Source of the DNA: Clarireedia homoeocarpa
Taxonomy: Eukaryota; Ascomycota; Leotiomycetes; Helotiales; Rutstroemiaceae
DNA length: 64,000 nucleotides
NCBI GenBank assembly: GCA_001465935.1
Contig: LNKV01000017.1
Coordinates: 135,499 to 199,498 of the forward strand
Direction: 5' to 3'
Below the pieces are notes generated by a model. It had not been told where the DNA came from. It ran no database searches and saw only the letters and a program-made list of their open reading frames with translations. This document shows positions 11,043-22,760 of this stretch, in pieces; within the stretch, counting starts at the first letter, position 1; each line of letters starts with the position of its first letter. A program made the position numbers and the translations under genes.

Positions 11043-12343
11043 ATGATCGCTTCAAGAACAGCAGCAACAAGAGCAGCGGCACGCACGCTTCGTGCTCCAG
11101 TCCGTGCTCCTAGACAAACACGGTTTGCGTCTACCACGCAAGGTGAAGCCGCCAAGGCTGGAGGTGCCTCGGGATTCGCAGCTGGTGTTGCTGGTGGAGC
11201 TACAGTTTTCCTTGTACGTTCATCGACATTTCCAAGTTCTCATTCCTGTGGAATTGCTTCCTACATTCTCCTAATTCGTCTCACAACTTCTAACAAAACC
11301 TACAGGCAGGATACACATACTACTATTTCTCCGGGGCCAAGACCCTCGTAAATTCCTACTCCGCCACCAAATCCCAATTCAAGAAAGCTACGCAATCCAT
11401 ACAAGAAAAAGCTCCCGAACCCAATCAAGCTATTGCATGGCTCCGCAATGCCGCCTCATCCTACGCCGCCTTCATCCCCGGCGCACAATCATATATCGAC
11501 ACCGCATTTGACGACATTGAGAAAGTACAAAAGAAGCATGGCCCAGAAGTCGAGAAGATCGTCAACCGCACCTATGCCGAACTGAAAGATGTCAGCAAGA
11601 GTGGCGGCATGGACATGCAAACTGCGGCGCAGTCGTACAACATTCTCCAGAAAGCGCTGAGGGATATTGGCGAGTTGGCTAAAGATAGCGCCGGAGATTT
11701 GTTGGACAACCACCCCCAGATCAAGGAGAAGTTCGGTGGGAACTTGGACCAGTTGAAGCAGATGGCGGATAACTATGGACCAGAGGCGAAGAAGGAGGTT
11801 GAGGACACTCTGAGGCAGATTCAGGACATTTTCAAGGGAGGTATGGGAGCTGGTGCAGTAAACCAAGCCAGGAAACTCATTCAGGAGAAGAGTGATAAGG
11901 TTAAGGGAATGGGAGAACAGGCCTGGAAGAAGGGCCTAGAGGAGTGGAAGCCATATTTGGAAAAGAGCCCCAAGGTCAAGGAGATCGTGGAGAAGAATGC
12001 CGATTCGCTGAAGTCTGGGAATGTCAAGGAGATCTTTGATCAAGTCCGGACAGCAATCGAGTCAGGCAACACGGACAATTTGGAGAAGTACATCAAGGAG
12101 GCTAGCGAGAAGGCGAAGAACTCTGGCATGGGACAGAACATCCAGCAGTACGCCCAGATGGTACCGGGCGGTGATCAGATGTGGGAAAAACTGCAGCAAC
12201 TGCAACAAGTGGCACAAGATCACGGTGATGAGTTCCAGGGTTTGGTAAAGGGTGCTTATGATGATATCTCACAGGTATTGCAGAAGAGGATCGCGGAGGC
12301 AGAGAAGTTGAAGAATAAGGCGGAGAAGGATGCGAAGAAATAA
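11043..12343 (+). CDS. Predicted mitochondrial membrane-anchored helical protein
   Basis: Exons 11043-11213 and 11306-12343 encode 402 residues. The intron has a TTCTAAC branch site and a TACAG acceptor. The N terminus is a clear mitochondrial presequence (Arg/Ala/Thr-rich, no acids, ending about RFAST). A glycine-rich transmembrane segment follows (GFAAGVAGGATVFL|AGYTYYYF), split by the intron. The remaining about 320 residues are charged, Lys/Glu-rich and look helical or coiled-coil throughout, resembling amphipathic apolipoprotein-like helices. The topology suggests inner-membrane anchoring with a large intermembrane-space domain. Such proteins are conserved in Pezizomycotina, but I know no characterised function. 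An upstream ATG is absent; this ATG is preceded by a pyrimidine-rich leader. Confidence 0.85.
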
Positions 12344-12636
12344 ATGCACTACATAGTAACTTAATTGTATAATTAAAAAGCGATTTTCCACGTAATTGTC
12401 CACGTTTCTTACTTTGTGAGCTTGTTGCTGGTTCTAACAGACAAGCCTACTGTAACCCAAAAGCTGTTCCCCGCCTATTAACCCCACAAATTCGTGTACC
12501 TTTTATTACATCAGCCACTTTACACCAGGCGCGTCTCCCCGTCGCGTCTCCCAAACACGATCTCAAATTATATTTGAGTAAACCGATTGACCTAGCGTTC
12601 GCTACCAACGTCGAAGCAACAAAATCAAATGCCAAC

Positions 12637-15600
12637 ATGGTCAAACCTCAGCCAACGCCTGCGAAAACACAGCAGTCAATTTCAAGCTTCTTTACAAAGA
12701 AGCCCGCTCAACCAAAACCATCGAATCCGCCACCTGCATCGAGCACACCAGAAAACCTCTACGATGCCGAAAGCGACCAAGAGACGAGTGCGAGTGTGAA
12801 TGCTGATACTGTATCGAATGGAGTGAAACGTGCGTTGGTTGAAGATAAACAAGCTGGAAACACGGAGAGGCTAGCGAAGCGATCAAAAGTAGTTGATAAT
12901 GAGGTGGAAGGTGGAAGTAGTTCCTTTCCTGCACCTGGAGCTCGAAAGTCTTCATTGACAGCTGGGGCCAAGTCTAAGATATCTCCTAGAACTGAACGGT
13001 ACATGTTCTCGAGTCAACCTTCGACTATGGAGCCTACGATTGAAGAGGAAGAGGAAGAAACCGAGTCTGAGAAAGCGCGGAAGGCCGAATTGCATAAGAA
13101 GTTTGTGAAGAAGTTAGGGCATCCGGATAGTATCAGACGAAGCAATTGGCAGATGCCTGATGACGCAGGAGTTCTTGAAGAAGGTGATGAAGAGGAGGGG
13201 GAAGAGGAAGGGGACGAAACACCACCGCCAGCTAAGACCAGAAAGAAGGGAGCGAAGACAGGGAAGTTGACCCCCTTGGAATTGCAGGTCCTTGATATTA
13301 AGCGGAAACATATGGATACGCTACTGATTGTGGAAGTGGGCTATAAGTTCAAGTTTTTCGGTGAAGATGCTAGAACTGCAGCAAAAGCACTCAGTATTGT
13401 TTGTATCCCGGGTAAATTTAGGTACGATGAGCGTAAGTGTTCCAGGTGCCGCATTACTTTTGCACGTACTAACACGAATTAGATCCATCAGAAGCACATC
13501 TTGATCGATTTGCATCTGCCAGTATTCCCGTTCATCGACTCTCCGTTCATGCAAAAAGACTAGTTGCTGCTGGACACAAAATTGGAGTGGTTCGGCAAAC
13601 GGAGACAGCAGCATTGAAAAAAGCTGGAGATAACCGAAACACACCTTTCGTCCGGAAGCTCACAAATGTCTACACAAAAGGAACATACATTGATGATGTT
13701 GAGGGATTAGGCCACCCTGTCGATGCACCATCCGGAGGTGCGCCTGCAACAGGTTATCTGCTTTGTATAACTGAGAACAGGGCAAAAGGATTGGGAACCG
13801 ATGAGAAGGTTGAGGTTGGAATACTAGCCGTTCAGCCAGCGACTGGAGATGTCATTTATGACAATTTCGAGGATGGGTTTATGAGGAGTGAGATGGAGAC
13901 GAGATTGCTACATATTGCACCTTGTGAATTTCTGATTGTTGGCGACCTTACAAAAGCCACTGATAAACTCGTTCAACATCTATCTGGAAGTACGACGAAT
14001 GTCTTTGGTGACCGGATCCGAGTCGAGCGTGTGGGTAAACCAAAGACTATGGCTACTGAAGCATATTCGCACGTGGCTCAATTCTACGCCGATAAACTGA
14101 AGGCTCATCAAAGCAGCAACAACGATCGAGAGCAGCAACTTTTGGAGAAAGTCTTGAAACTTACGGAACCGGTGACTATCTGCTTATCTGCCATGATCAC
14201 TCATATGACTGAGTATGGACTTGAGCATGTATTCGATTTGACTAAGTACTTCGAGTCATTCAGTGCTCGGTCTCATATGCTGTTGAATGGAAATACTCTG
14301 ACCAGCCTCGAGATCTATACCAATCAGACCGACCATACAGAAAAAGGAAGTCTATTCTGGACTCTCGACAAAACACAAACCAAATTTGGACAGCGACTAC
14401 TGCGAAAGTGGGTTGGCAGACCTCTGCTAGATAAAGAACGTCTAGAAGAAAGAGTCGCTGCGGTAGAAGAGTTAAAAGAAAATTCACAAAACACCAAAGT
14501 TGACCGAATCCGCGCTGTCCTCCGCAACACCAAATCCGACCTCGAACGAAGTCTAATCCGCATCTACTACGGTAAATGCACACGACCCGAGCTCCTCACC
14601 GTCCTTCAAACCCTTCAACGTATCGCCAACGAATTCGCCCACGTCCATAACCCCTCCGACGCCGGCTTCGACTCCTCCCTCATCAACTCCGCCATCGCCT
14701 CCCTCCCCACTATCAGCGATACCGTAATCAATATCCTTGAAAAAATCAACCCCGAAGCTGCCCGCAAAGACGACAAATACGCCTTCTTCCGCGAAGCCGA
14801 AGAAACCGAAGCCATCGGCAACCACAAACTCGGCATCGCCGCCGTCGAGCACGACCTCGATGCGCACCGCTCCGTCGCCGCCGACAAACTCTCCAAGAAA
14901 TCCCCCATCACATACGTCACCGTCTCTGGCATCGAATACCTGATCGAAGTGCCCAATACCGAGCTCAAGCACGTGCCCGCCAGCTGGACCAAGATTAGCG
15001 GCACGAAAAAGCTGTCTCGCTTCCACACCCCCGAAGTCGTGCGCATGCTGCGCGAACGCGACCAGCACAAGGAATCGCTGAGCACCGCATGCGACGAGGC
15101 GTTCGCCGCGCTGCTCGCCCTCATCAGCACGCACTATGCGCTGTTGCGCGACAGCATCGCCCAGCTCGCGGTGCTGGACTGTCTCCTATCGCTCGCGGCC
15201 GTGGCGTCGCTACCGGGGTATTGCAAGCCGACTTTCACAACAAGCACGGAGATTTCGGTCATTGGGGGAAGACACCCTATGGTAGAACAACTCCTCCCAT
15301 CCGCGTATATCCCCAACGATACAGCTCTCTCCACGGATCCCGACCACACCCGCGCGCTTCTTATCACCGGTCCGAATATGGGCGGTAAATCGTCCTATGT
15401 CCGGCACGTAGCGCTGATCTCGATCCTCGCGCAAATCGGCTCGTACGTGCCCGCAGAATCGGCGCGGCTGGGTCTGCTCGATGGGATATACACGCGCATG
15501 GGCGCATACGACTCATTGTTCACGGCGCAATCGACATTTATGGTGGAGTTGTCCGAGACGGCATCGATTTTGAAAGCGGCGTCACCGCGATCGCTGGTCA

Positions 15601-16097
15601 TCTTAGACGAGTTGGGACGCGGGACCAGCACGCATGATGGAGTGGCTATTGCAGAGGCTGTGTTGGATTGGGTGGTGAGAGAAACGAGGTGTTTGTGTCT
15701 GTTTATTACGCATTATCAGACCTTGGCTGGTATGGCGAAGGCGTTTGAGCAGGGAAAGGAGTTGAGGAATGTGCATATGAAGTTCACTGCCGAGAAAGAT
15801 GGGAGGAGGATTGAGAATACTGATGGTGATGATGACAACAGTGGAGATGTAGATGAAAAGATTACCTTCTTGTATGAGGTTGGCGAAGGAGTTGCTCATA
15901 GGTCATATGGTCTTAACGTTGCTCGTCTGGCACGAGTACCAAAGCCTGTGCTTGACACTGCTGCAGCCAAGTCACGAGAATTGGAGATGGAGGTGAAACA
16001 AAAAAAGCTATTAGGGCTATCTAAGATAATGTCCGATGTACTAGAGAACGGCACTGATCAACTTGGCCAACTCATCGTCGGCATAGAGCAGCTGTAA
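12637..16097 (+). CDS. MSH3: DNA mismatch repair protein MSH3
   Basis: MutS homologue that pairs with MSH2 (MutS-beta) to recognise insertion-deletion loops. Exons 12637-13432 and 13483-16097 give 1136 residues. The N terminus carries a PCNA-interacting box, QQSISSFFTKK (about residues 12-22), followed by an acidic disordered linker. The mismatch-binding domain begins at KLTPLELQVLDIKRKHMDTLLIVEVGYKFKFFGEDA. The C-terminal ATPase has Walker A ITGPNMGGKSSYVRH (about residue 893) and Walker B LVILDELGRGTSTHDG (about residue 970), followed by the MutS helix-turn-helix. The intron interrupts RYDE|HPSEAHLDRF. The start is the first ATG in frame; the frame upstream has only a TTG. The middle of exon 2 (about 14450-15550) uses C-ending codons much more than the flanks, which creates long antisense frames that are not genes. 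Confidence 0.97.
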
Positions 16098-16294
16098 TGA
16101 TAGTATAATATAACTCGAGAAAGCATATTGCAACAATGCAATAGCAGCATAACAAACCTCCCCCTGCTCTTCAACGCCTGATTTTCAGTTGTAAATATGT
16201 ATCGCATCCGAGGCAATAAAAGTAGAATCCCGTCAAAGCCTTTTTCGATTAGGTCGGGCACAAAATTAACCTGCAATAAAACGACTTTCTAAAA

Positions 16295-18182
16295 TCAAAA
16301 CGTCCCAATTGATAATGTATCGAAGGCCCACCGTTGGCCCCAGGCTGATTGAAGTACCGCAAATTTGTGAAGACAAAATCACATACCGAAATGAGGCATG
16401 TTAACTGTTGTACTGTGGTTCATACCATTGGCATTCGAATGGAGTAGATGGCTGCTCGAGAGGTGAGGGGGAGAACCGATTGAGTTGAAGTTTCCATGGA
16501 AGGACGATGCAAAACTAGTCATTTGCTTGGAGTCCTGCTCCATTTGCACCATCCCAGTCTGATCACCATTATAGGTGAAAGATCGAGGGTGGTGACTATA
16601 GAGAGGGTTGTACATAGAAGCACTGTCATAAAACATGCTTGAAGACATACCATGAGAAGTGGTCATGTTTCGTCGCATGTGCGTATCGGTCTTATTGTTT
16701 TCTTTGCCAAACATACGCATCGCCGTAGGCTTTACCACAGGAGTAGGTGAGATGTTGTCAAGAGTTGCGTCAGCAAAGCCGTTAGTGGTGTTGTCCGAGA
16801 AATCAAATGGATGATCATCTAATGGGCTTTCGGTTCGACCAGGACTAACTTCGGGCGCATCTTGAAAAACACCGAAAGAGCGCTTCTTCCTTCCAATATC
16901 ATCTAATGTCATTCGAAACTCTTCGTCCTCCTCGTTGCTTGGCGTAAATCGAGAACCAAAAGCTAATGGATTGAGAGTTGGTGGTGGATGAAGGCTGAGT
17001 TGACCGGCAGGTTCACGTTGTTTGGCGGGTCTCTGCCTCTTTTCTGGGCTAGCCATGGAATTATTCCTCTGAGAACGTGGCGCACGTAGTAGAGGTACAT
17101 TGACACTAAGGTCAGCCAATACCGCCTTGCGTGATTTGCGCCTCTTCGGGGTCGGGTCTCTCACCTATAAAGTTAAAGTTAGCTTATATATCTGCCCCTT
17201 TCTACTAGAGGAACTGGGGGTCTGAACACTTACTGGGCTATTTTCAGTTGAAAGTGGTCCAAAGATATTCCTAGCAGTACGAAAGGCTCCATCTGCATGG
17301 TAGGAAACTTCGGTAGGTTCAACCTCTGCAGACGCAGCCATCATCGACTCGAGAATTGACCCGTTCTTCCGTTGGTTTCTCATCCTTTTCATCTCGGCCG
17401 TAGCAGAGTCAAAAAGATCCATGCCAGGCCAAAGAACACCCTTCAGTTTTGTGCTGTCCGAAAGCTTCTCTTCGACTACATCACCTTCTTCTTCAAATCT
17501 GAATGGAGTCACGAGTCTGCAGTAGAGTCGTCAGCTTATTAACATGAATCTCAAAACCATGCGACTCACTTAGCTGCAATGGAGGCGTTTCTTCCTGGAG
17601 GCGTCCCTCGAAGAAAATAACCAGGTACCTGGCGTCTGGTAGTCGGTGTCGTGTAGGTGGCACTCTGTTCCCATTCACTACTTATCTCAGAAGTGGATGT
17701 GTTTGTATTTGTGTTTGTACTTGTGACCATGTTTGAATTGGTTGTGGTTGGCCATAGATGCATGCGCGGGATGGGAGCTCGAAACATGGGTGCCAAGTTT
17801 GATTCATCATCAAGGATATGTTCGTTCTCTTTCTTGATTTTGGAAGACTGAAGATATTAGCAAAAGTGGATGGTCGAGAGCTGGGCATGACTTCTACCAT
17901 GGCCTTGGGCTTAAGTTTCCTGTCCTTGGCAGCCTTTTTCTGGTCTTTCGAAGCAAGCCTTTCTGCTAACAGTCTCTCTAAATTATGGTTGGCATACCAG
18001 TCTTCGAAATTGTCAAGTTGCACTTTTGCTGAAAGTTCAGACGCGGCTCTGATCTTGAGCTTGAAGTAATTGGATAAATGAGCCTTCGAGGAGGTATGTG
18101 TGAGTAAATGAGATACATCGGAAAATCGAGGGTTCTTTGGGCAAATACTGCAATGCAGTGGTATGTTGTGGTTTTTCGACAT
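16295..18182 (-). CDS. Fungal protein with N-terminal C2H2-like zinc finger
   Basis: Five exons: 18182-17898, 17847-17570, 17516-17234, 17164-16387 and 16344-16295 (557 residues); introns are 42-69 nt and every junction keeps frame. The N terminus has a C2H2-like finger, LHCSICPKNPRFSDVSHLLTH...KAH, followed by a conserved-looking helical stretch (FEDWYANHNLERLLAERLASKDQKKAAKDRK). The middle has a conserved-looking block around WPGMDLFDSATAEMKRMRNQRKNGSILESMMAAS. The rest is Ser/Pro/Asn/Met-rich and disordered with basic clusters (PKRRKSRKA), consistent with a nuclear protein. The last 16 residues, AWGQRWAFDTLSIGTF, come from a small final exon that is missed if the 42-nt intron is read through (which gives a stop after HFGM). 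I recognise no characterised orthologue. Confidence 0.8.
17698..17730. repeat. Short GTTTGT-like tandem repeat in coding sequence
   Basis: Imperfect hexamer-like repeat (GTTTGTATTTGT...) that encodes alternating Thr-Asn/Ser on the minus strand in the C2H2-like gene. A simple-sequence expansion in a disordered part of the protein. Confidence 0.7.
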
Positions 18183-19616
18183 CTGGGCTATATCTGCAGA
18201 TCCATAAAGTTAGCATAATGGCTAAAGAAGTTGAACCCCGCGTCACAATTGATCTTGTAATGGGATGGAATTAACGGAGGAACAAAGTTACATAGAGCTT
18301 CCTCTCGACCGTTCCAATTGCAAAGAGGAAGTGAGAGTTGTGTTGAAAGACACGGCAACATAGTCGTATGCACTTTTAAAAATGCTCATGAACTCTGAAA
18401 GCAATGGGAGAATGTATGGTAAAGCTGTATAGAGCAATTGGAAACTTACGAGATGGTCGTAAAAAAATGCTACAGCTCAGAGTTGTCGGCCGGGAATGAG
18501 CAAATGTAGCAAGTCGTCAATTACTTCTCCGGAATTGTTGAAGGGGATGGTTTCCTCGTAACAATCGGAAAATTGAAGAAGAAAGAGCTTGCATACGGGT
18601 ATATGGTATGCCTGACGGAAGGAAGAAGATATGAGAAAGATTAAAAGATCGAAGGAGAAGAACAGAAGGAGCTGCGCGCTGCGGCCAATGAGGCTCTAGC
18701 GTGTAAAGTATCCAGAAAGGGGAGTGGTGATGGGGAGTTCCTTTTGGAGAGTCTCTGTGAAGAAGGAATGTGAACTTGTACAAAAGGTAAAAAGAATCGA
18801 ACTCCCTTGTTGCCGACTTGACCAGAATCAAGTGTCTGTCGATGGACAGACTTAATAGTCAATTGAAAGTCCCAATCCTCAAAAAGGTCTCATATACGAG
18901 GACTGACGTTTGGTGGGTAAACAATACACAATGAAAATCGGAAGCGAGTTGTCGTTCATCACCACCCACAGCTTGTCCTTCCAGACAGCACAACAACACG
19001 ATGCCTTTGCATGAAGAAACGGTGCGAAAGAATGCACATGGAGTTATATACTTATCGACATGAAATCTACTATCATAGATGTAGCATACTCGATTCTGGC
19101 CTCGCAGCGAGATTGCCTCTGTTCAATTCTACCTACCATGGCGGATCACAAACTCATCTGTCACTCCCTTTGACACGGTAGATTAGCCACCAAACCGCAG
19201 GTGTTATGCTACCAAAGCATGGAAGGTCTAACACAGACGCCAGACTGTGTAAAAGTTACCCATTCCTATGTTGTCTCCCTGGGAATCTAGGAGATGTATC
19301 CTTCTACGTCCGTAATATATACCACTGACATTTGAGTATTCAAGCTACCAAGAAGCATGATTACATCTCATGGTCAGCGGGTAGCTCTGCTCCTGCCTTG
19401 TGTCCTGACACCATATTCATATCGGTGGAAGGGTATTAGATTGCAGGAGTGCGACAGATATTCAGTGTTCTGTGGAATAGGGGACTTGAAGCTAGTAACA
19501 TGATTCGCACGAACGGCATACTTAAGCAGTTCGCATACTCCTGGTTACGAGTGCTAACAGCATTTTCATAGTGTATCATGAACTCATTACTTCGTATTAA
19601 CGTTTAATTGCATAGC
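18183..19616. other. Intergenic region
   Basis: About 1.43 kb between two minus-strand genes. The proximal part (18183-18480) probably contains the 5' leader of the C2H2-like gene; an acceptor-like CCCAG lies immediately before its ATG, so a leader intron is likely. The small frames inside (for example at 18517-18862) are not protein-like. Nothing else recognised. Confidence 0.55.
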
Positions 19617-20854
19617 CTACGATCGCTCTCCTAGCACTTGCTCTGTGATTCTTTTAGGCATACAGCTAGTAGAAGTTAGCAAACAAGGAACGTGAGCTGC
19701 AAATAGCGGAAACACTTACTAGATGGGATCTACCTCCTCGACTCCAGGATAGCCTTGGAGAGAAAGACCTGTCAGAGCGAAGCAGGTATGAAAGACATCC
19801 ACCATATCACCCGGTCTATCAGCAAATCCACCATTTTCAGTATCCTAAAGAACATCAGTCCAGGCTCACCGTATCATCGGAGCAACCAGTCACAAACCTG
19901 ACACTTCAAAATGAAATTGGTGAGCTTCTCTCCATCGATCCAATGCAATTTCCCGATCATAGCCAAGCTAGTCGCTACCCACCAACTATAGCACACATCC
20001 TCCATCTTTTCGGGTCTACCATTTAGCCCTCCACATTCGACCTGCCTCTCGCTCAGCCATCGACCCAGTTTATCGATATTGACCACATCGATTCGTTTTG
20101 CTATTGACAGGGCGCCTAAGCATGCAAAAATCTGCCCCGAGTGTGATTCCGCTCCTGGCCTAACTCCATATCCACCATCGAAATTCGCGCAAGATACGAT
20201 GTAGTCCACTGCCTTATTCACGTCTACCAGATGTAGAAGATGTAAAAGGGATAGCGCATTGAGAGCTGCATAGAGAAATCTGGTATCTTCTTCGCCCCAT
20301 TCATCGCCCGCAAATGTGCCTGTTTCCCGGTTCTGTAGATCTGCCAGGTCTGTAGGATAAAAAAATCAGTATGCGCGCCCTCTAACATAGCATAGACGGA
20401 GAGTTCTTACATTTCCCCACCAGTTCCTTTCCCTTCCCGTTGAGGTTCTTCTCTAACTCCTCAACTCCATCCACCATAACCAGAATTTGCACTGCACTGA
20501 CTGAGTACAACAGATGCGCATCATGACCCGGCGCAGCCCCAAACCCTCCATTCTCATGCTGGCAGCTGAGCACAAAATCGATCGTTTCGCGGCGAGGTAG
20601 CGCATCTGGTCGTCCGAGTAGATGCAATGCTGTAAGGCCCCAATAAAGTCCGTTCAGCCGAAGGTGTTCTGTATACCAGTATTCGAGCTCATCCTTGCGC
20701 TACGAGAAGCTGTCAACAGAGGTTTGGCAGATCAAGGTGGGGTGCCTACGGAATCGAGACTTTGTATATATTTCACATGAGGCTCGATGGCTAGCTGGAG
20801 TTCGTCAGGGAGAGTATTTGAGCCTGCGCGGCCGGGACCAGATACGAGAGACAT
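19617..20854 (-). CDS. BET2: Rab geranylgeranyltransferase (type II) beta subunit
   Basis: Catalytic zinc-containing subunit that attaches geranylgeranyl groups to Rab GTPases escorted by REP. Five exons: 20854-20750, 20699-20411, 20349-19898, 19844-19720 and 19665-19617 (339 residues, the usual size). Family repeats are plain: LNGLYWGLTALHLLG, SCQHENGGFGAAPGHDAHLLYSVSAVQIL, SCANFDGGYGVRPGAESHSGQIFACLGAL, CGGLNGRPEKMEDVCYSWWVATSLAMIG and NGGFADRPGDMVDVFHTCFALTGLSLQG. Zinc ligands expected in the family (Asp and Cys of the MEDVCYSWW block, His of DVFHTCF) are present. The last intron matters: without it the frame stops at EVDPI; with it the C terminus becomes EVDPIYCMPKRITEQVLGERS, as orthologues have. 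The ATG is the only one in the first exon. Confidence 0.96.
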
Positions 20855-21504
20855 GGGTATGAATTAACGGTGTAACTGTTGAACCGCCATCGTGAGGTGG
20901 AAGGAAGAACATTCCACGGCTCGGGCGTACAATACTTTTAGTAGGGCCGATCCCGAGAGATCATTCACCGCCTACGTAACCCTAGAATTACATCGCAAAA
21001 TGGCAATCAAATGGCAGAATTTTTTTCAAGGTATTTTATATGCAACAATTGATTCATTATCTTTGCTTTGAAAGCTTGAAGGGAATTCTTGCAATTGCAG
21101 TCTATTCAGAACAATGATTGTGCTCCCCCCATTATCTACAAGAGGTAGCGGCTTGTTGCAGCTCGAGACTTGCCGCCCTAATCTCCTCTAGCTTTCTTTT
21201 CAAAGCAGCATGAAATTACTTTCCGAGCTTCATCATCGTTTTCGTCGGAGCTGGGACTTATTGGAAGTCCGAGGAGCCATAACTTTGTAATCAACAATGA
21301 TCGCAGAGAGCTTGAATAGGAGTTCTGATCAAGAGCTTTATCATTCATTCTCATACAATAAGATAGTTCTCCAATTGACAAGTACTTATACTTCCCCATA
21401 CAAATATAAAAAGATCCATATATCTCCGATCTAATTGCTGCATTTGTCAACAAACCAATCATCTCCTCCCATTTCCCTTCGTAATACCATCCTTATATTC
21501 CGTC
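20855..21504. promoter_or_regulatory. Divergent promoter region of BET2 and the GGCT-like gene
   Basis: 650 bp between two divergent starts. No recognisable coding sequence. AT-rich around 21005-21060 and CT-rich just before 21505. I can point to no specific operator. Confidence 0.4.
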
Positions 21505-22560
21505 ATGCCTTCCCTGCGTATCGCAATGCCAGGCAAAGCGACCGTTTGTCCTGCCGTGCAGAAGATCTGGGACTTATATTCCCCTCCAACGCCAAAATCT
21601 GCAATCACAAGACTATCCACTGCAGAAGCGAAGCTACCTCGCATATCAACTGCGCGACTCGCCGCCGCATCTTCGGAAGAGAAGAACAGCGGAGCCAAAA
21701 CCTTTCTCTACCTAGCCTATGGATCGAATCTCTCCGCCGAGACATTCAAAGGCAGACGAGGCATCAAGCCTCTCAGCGCAGTCAATGTCCACGCCCCTAG
21801 TCTAGACCTGACATTCGACCTCCCCGGCATTCCCTACACCGAGCCCTGTTTCGCAAATACCCAATATCGACGAACGAAACCCGCAGTTTCACCTCCCCAC
21901 CCTACCGACTACCACAAGACGCGATGGCATAAGGGACTCGTAGGCGTCGTCTACGAAGTGACGCCCGAAGATTACCGAATCATAATCGCGACCGAAGGCG
22001 GGGGAGCTTCGTATCAGGATGTCGTCGTACAATGCTACGTACTCCCGGATGGATCGAAGACCGTCAACCCTGTGCCTAGCGGTGTTCCTTTCCTTGCGCA
22101 CACACTGCTCTGTCCATTCGATAGCAATGACACAAACCGTATAGCGCGCCCCGACCCTAACTATGCGCAAGCGTCGGCGCGATATTTGAAGCTGATTACA
22201 GATGGAGCGGAAGAGCATGATTTGCCGGCTGATTACATGGCGTACTTGCATGATCTGAGAGCATATACGGTTACAACTGCGAAGCAGCGGATGGGAAAGC
22301 TTTTCGTGATGACGCTGTTGCTCCCAATTATAATGGTGATTTTTGGTTTGGGGAAGATATTTGCCGATAAGGATGGAAAGATCCCGGCGTGGTTGGCACA
22401 GTTGATGGGGGATTTGTTTAGAATCACTTGGAAGGCGTATGATGGTGTATTGAAAGATACATTCGGTGATGGGGAGAGGACGGTGAAGGAGAAGGATGGC
22501 GGTGAAGATAGTGGGTTGGAGAGGAAGAGGGACGAAAAGAAGATGATACAGTTGGCATGA
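21505..22560 (+). CDS. Gamma-glutamylcyclotransferase-like protein with C-terminal membrane segment
   Basis: Single exon, 351 residues. The fold signature TFLYLAYGSNLSAETFKGRRGI (about residues 66-87) matches the substrate-binding loop of gamma-glutamylcyclotransferases (YGSN), the same family as GliK of gliotoxin clusters. The acidic residue expected in the active site lies in IIIATEGGGASYQDVVVQCY. A hydrophobic segment (LFVMTLLLPIIMVIFGLGKIF, about residues 272-292) and a charged tail follow, which is common in the larger fungal members and implies membrane attachment. The reaction would release 5-oxoproline from gamma-glutamyl peptides such as glutathione products; the natural substrate is not known. 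No thiol-toxin genes are adjacent. The first 60 residues are variable. The upstream ATG choice follows a CT-rich leader. Confidence 0.85.
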   Translation: MPSLRIAMPGKATVCPAVQKIWDLYSPPTPKSAITRLSTAEAKLPRISTARLAAASSEEKNSGAKTFLYLAYGSNLSAETFKGRRGIKPLSAVNVHAPSLDLTFDLPGIPYTEPCFANTQYRRTKPAVSPPHPTDYHKTRWHKGLVGVVYEVTPEDYRIIIATEGGGASYQDVVVQCYVLPDGSKTVNPVPSGVPFLAHTLLCPFDSNDTNRIARPDPNYAQASARYLKLITDGAEEHDLPADYMAYLHDLRAYTVTTAKQRMGKLFVMTLLLPIIMVIFGLGKIFADKDGKIPAWLAQLMGDLFRITWKAYDGVLKDTFGDGERTVKEKDGGEDSGLERKRDEKKMIQLA

Positions 22561-22760
22561 AATCAAGAGTGGCTTTGAGTAGTTTTGAGAATTTAGAATG
22601 TTATACATGTGCACAGCATGTATCGTGGAGAAATGGAATGAATAGAATCGAATTAAATATATCTCATGTCGGTTTCTGGGCAAGGATCGAGATTAATCAT
22701 AAATCATTTCTTCATTTATATCGTGTCTTTACTGAGATTAGTCTAGTTTACATAAAACAT

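Noticed and set aside
14553..15134. Long minus-strand open frame opposite MSH3
   Set aside because: Caused by C-ending codon use in MSH3; the MSH3 frame carries clear family motifs and the antisense product is a Gly/Val/Phe-rich artefact.
21889..22683. 264-codon minus-strand frame over the GGCT-like gene
   Set aside because: Antisense to an intact, family-matched frame; no protein-like composition.
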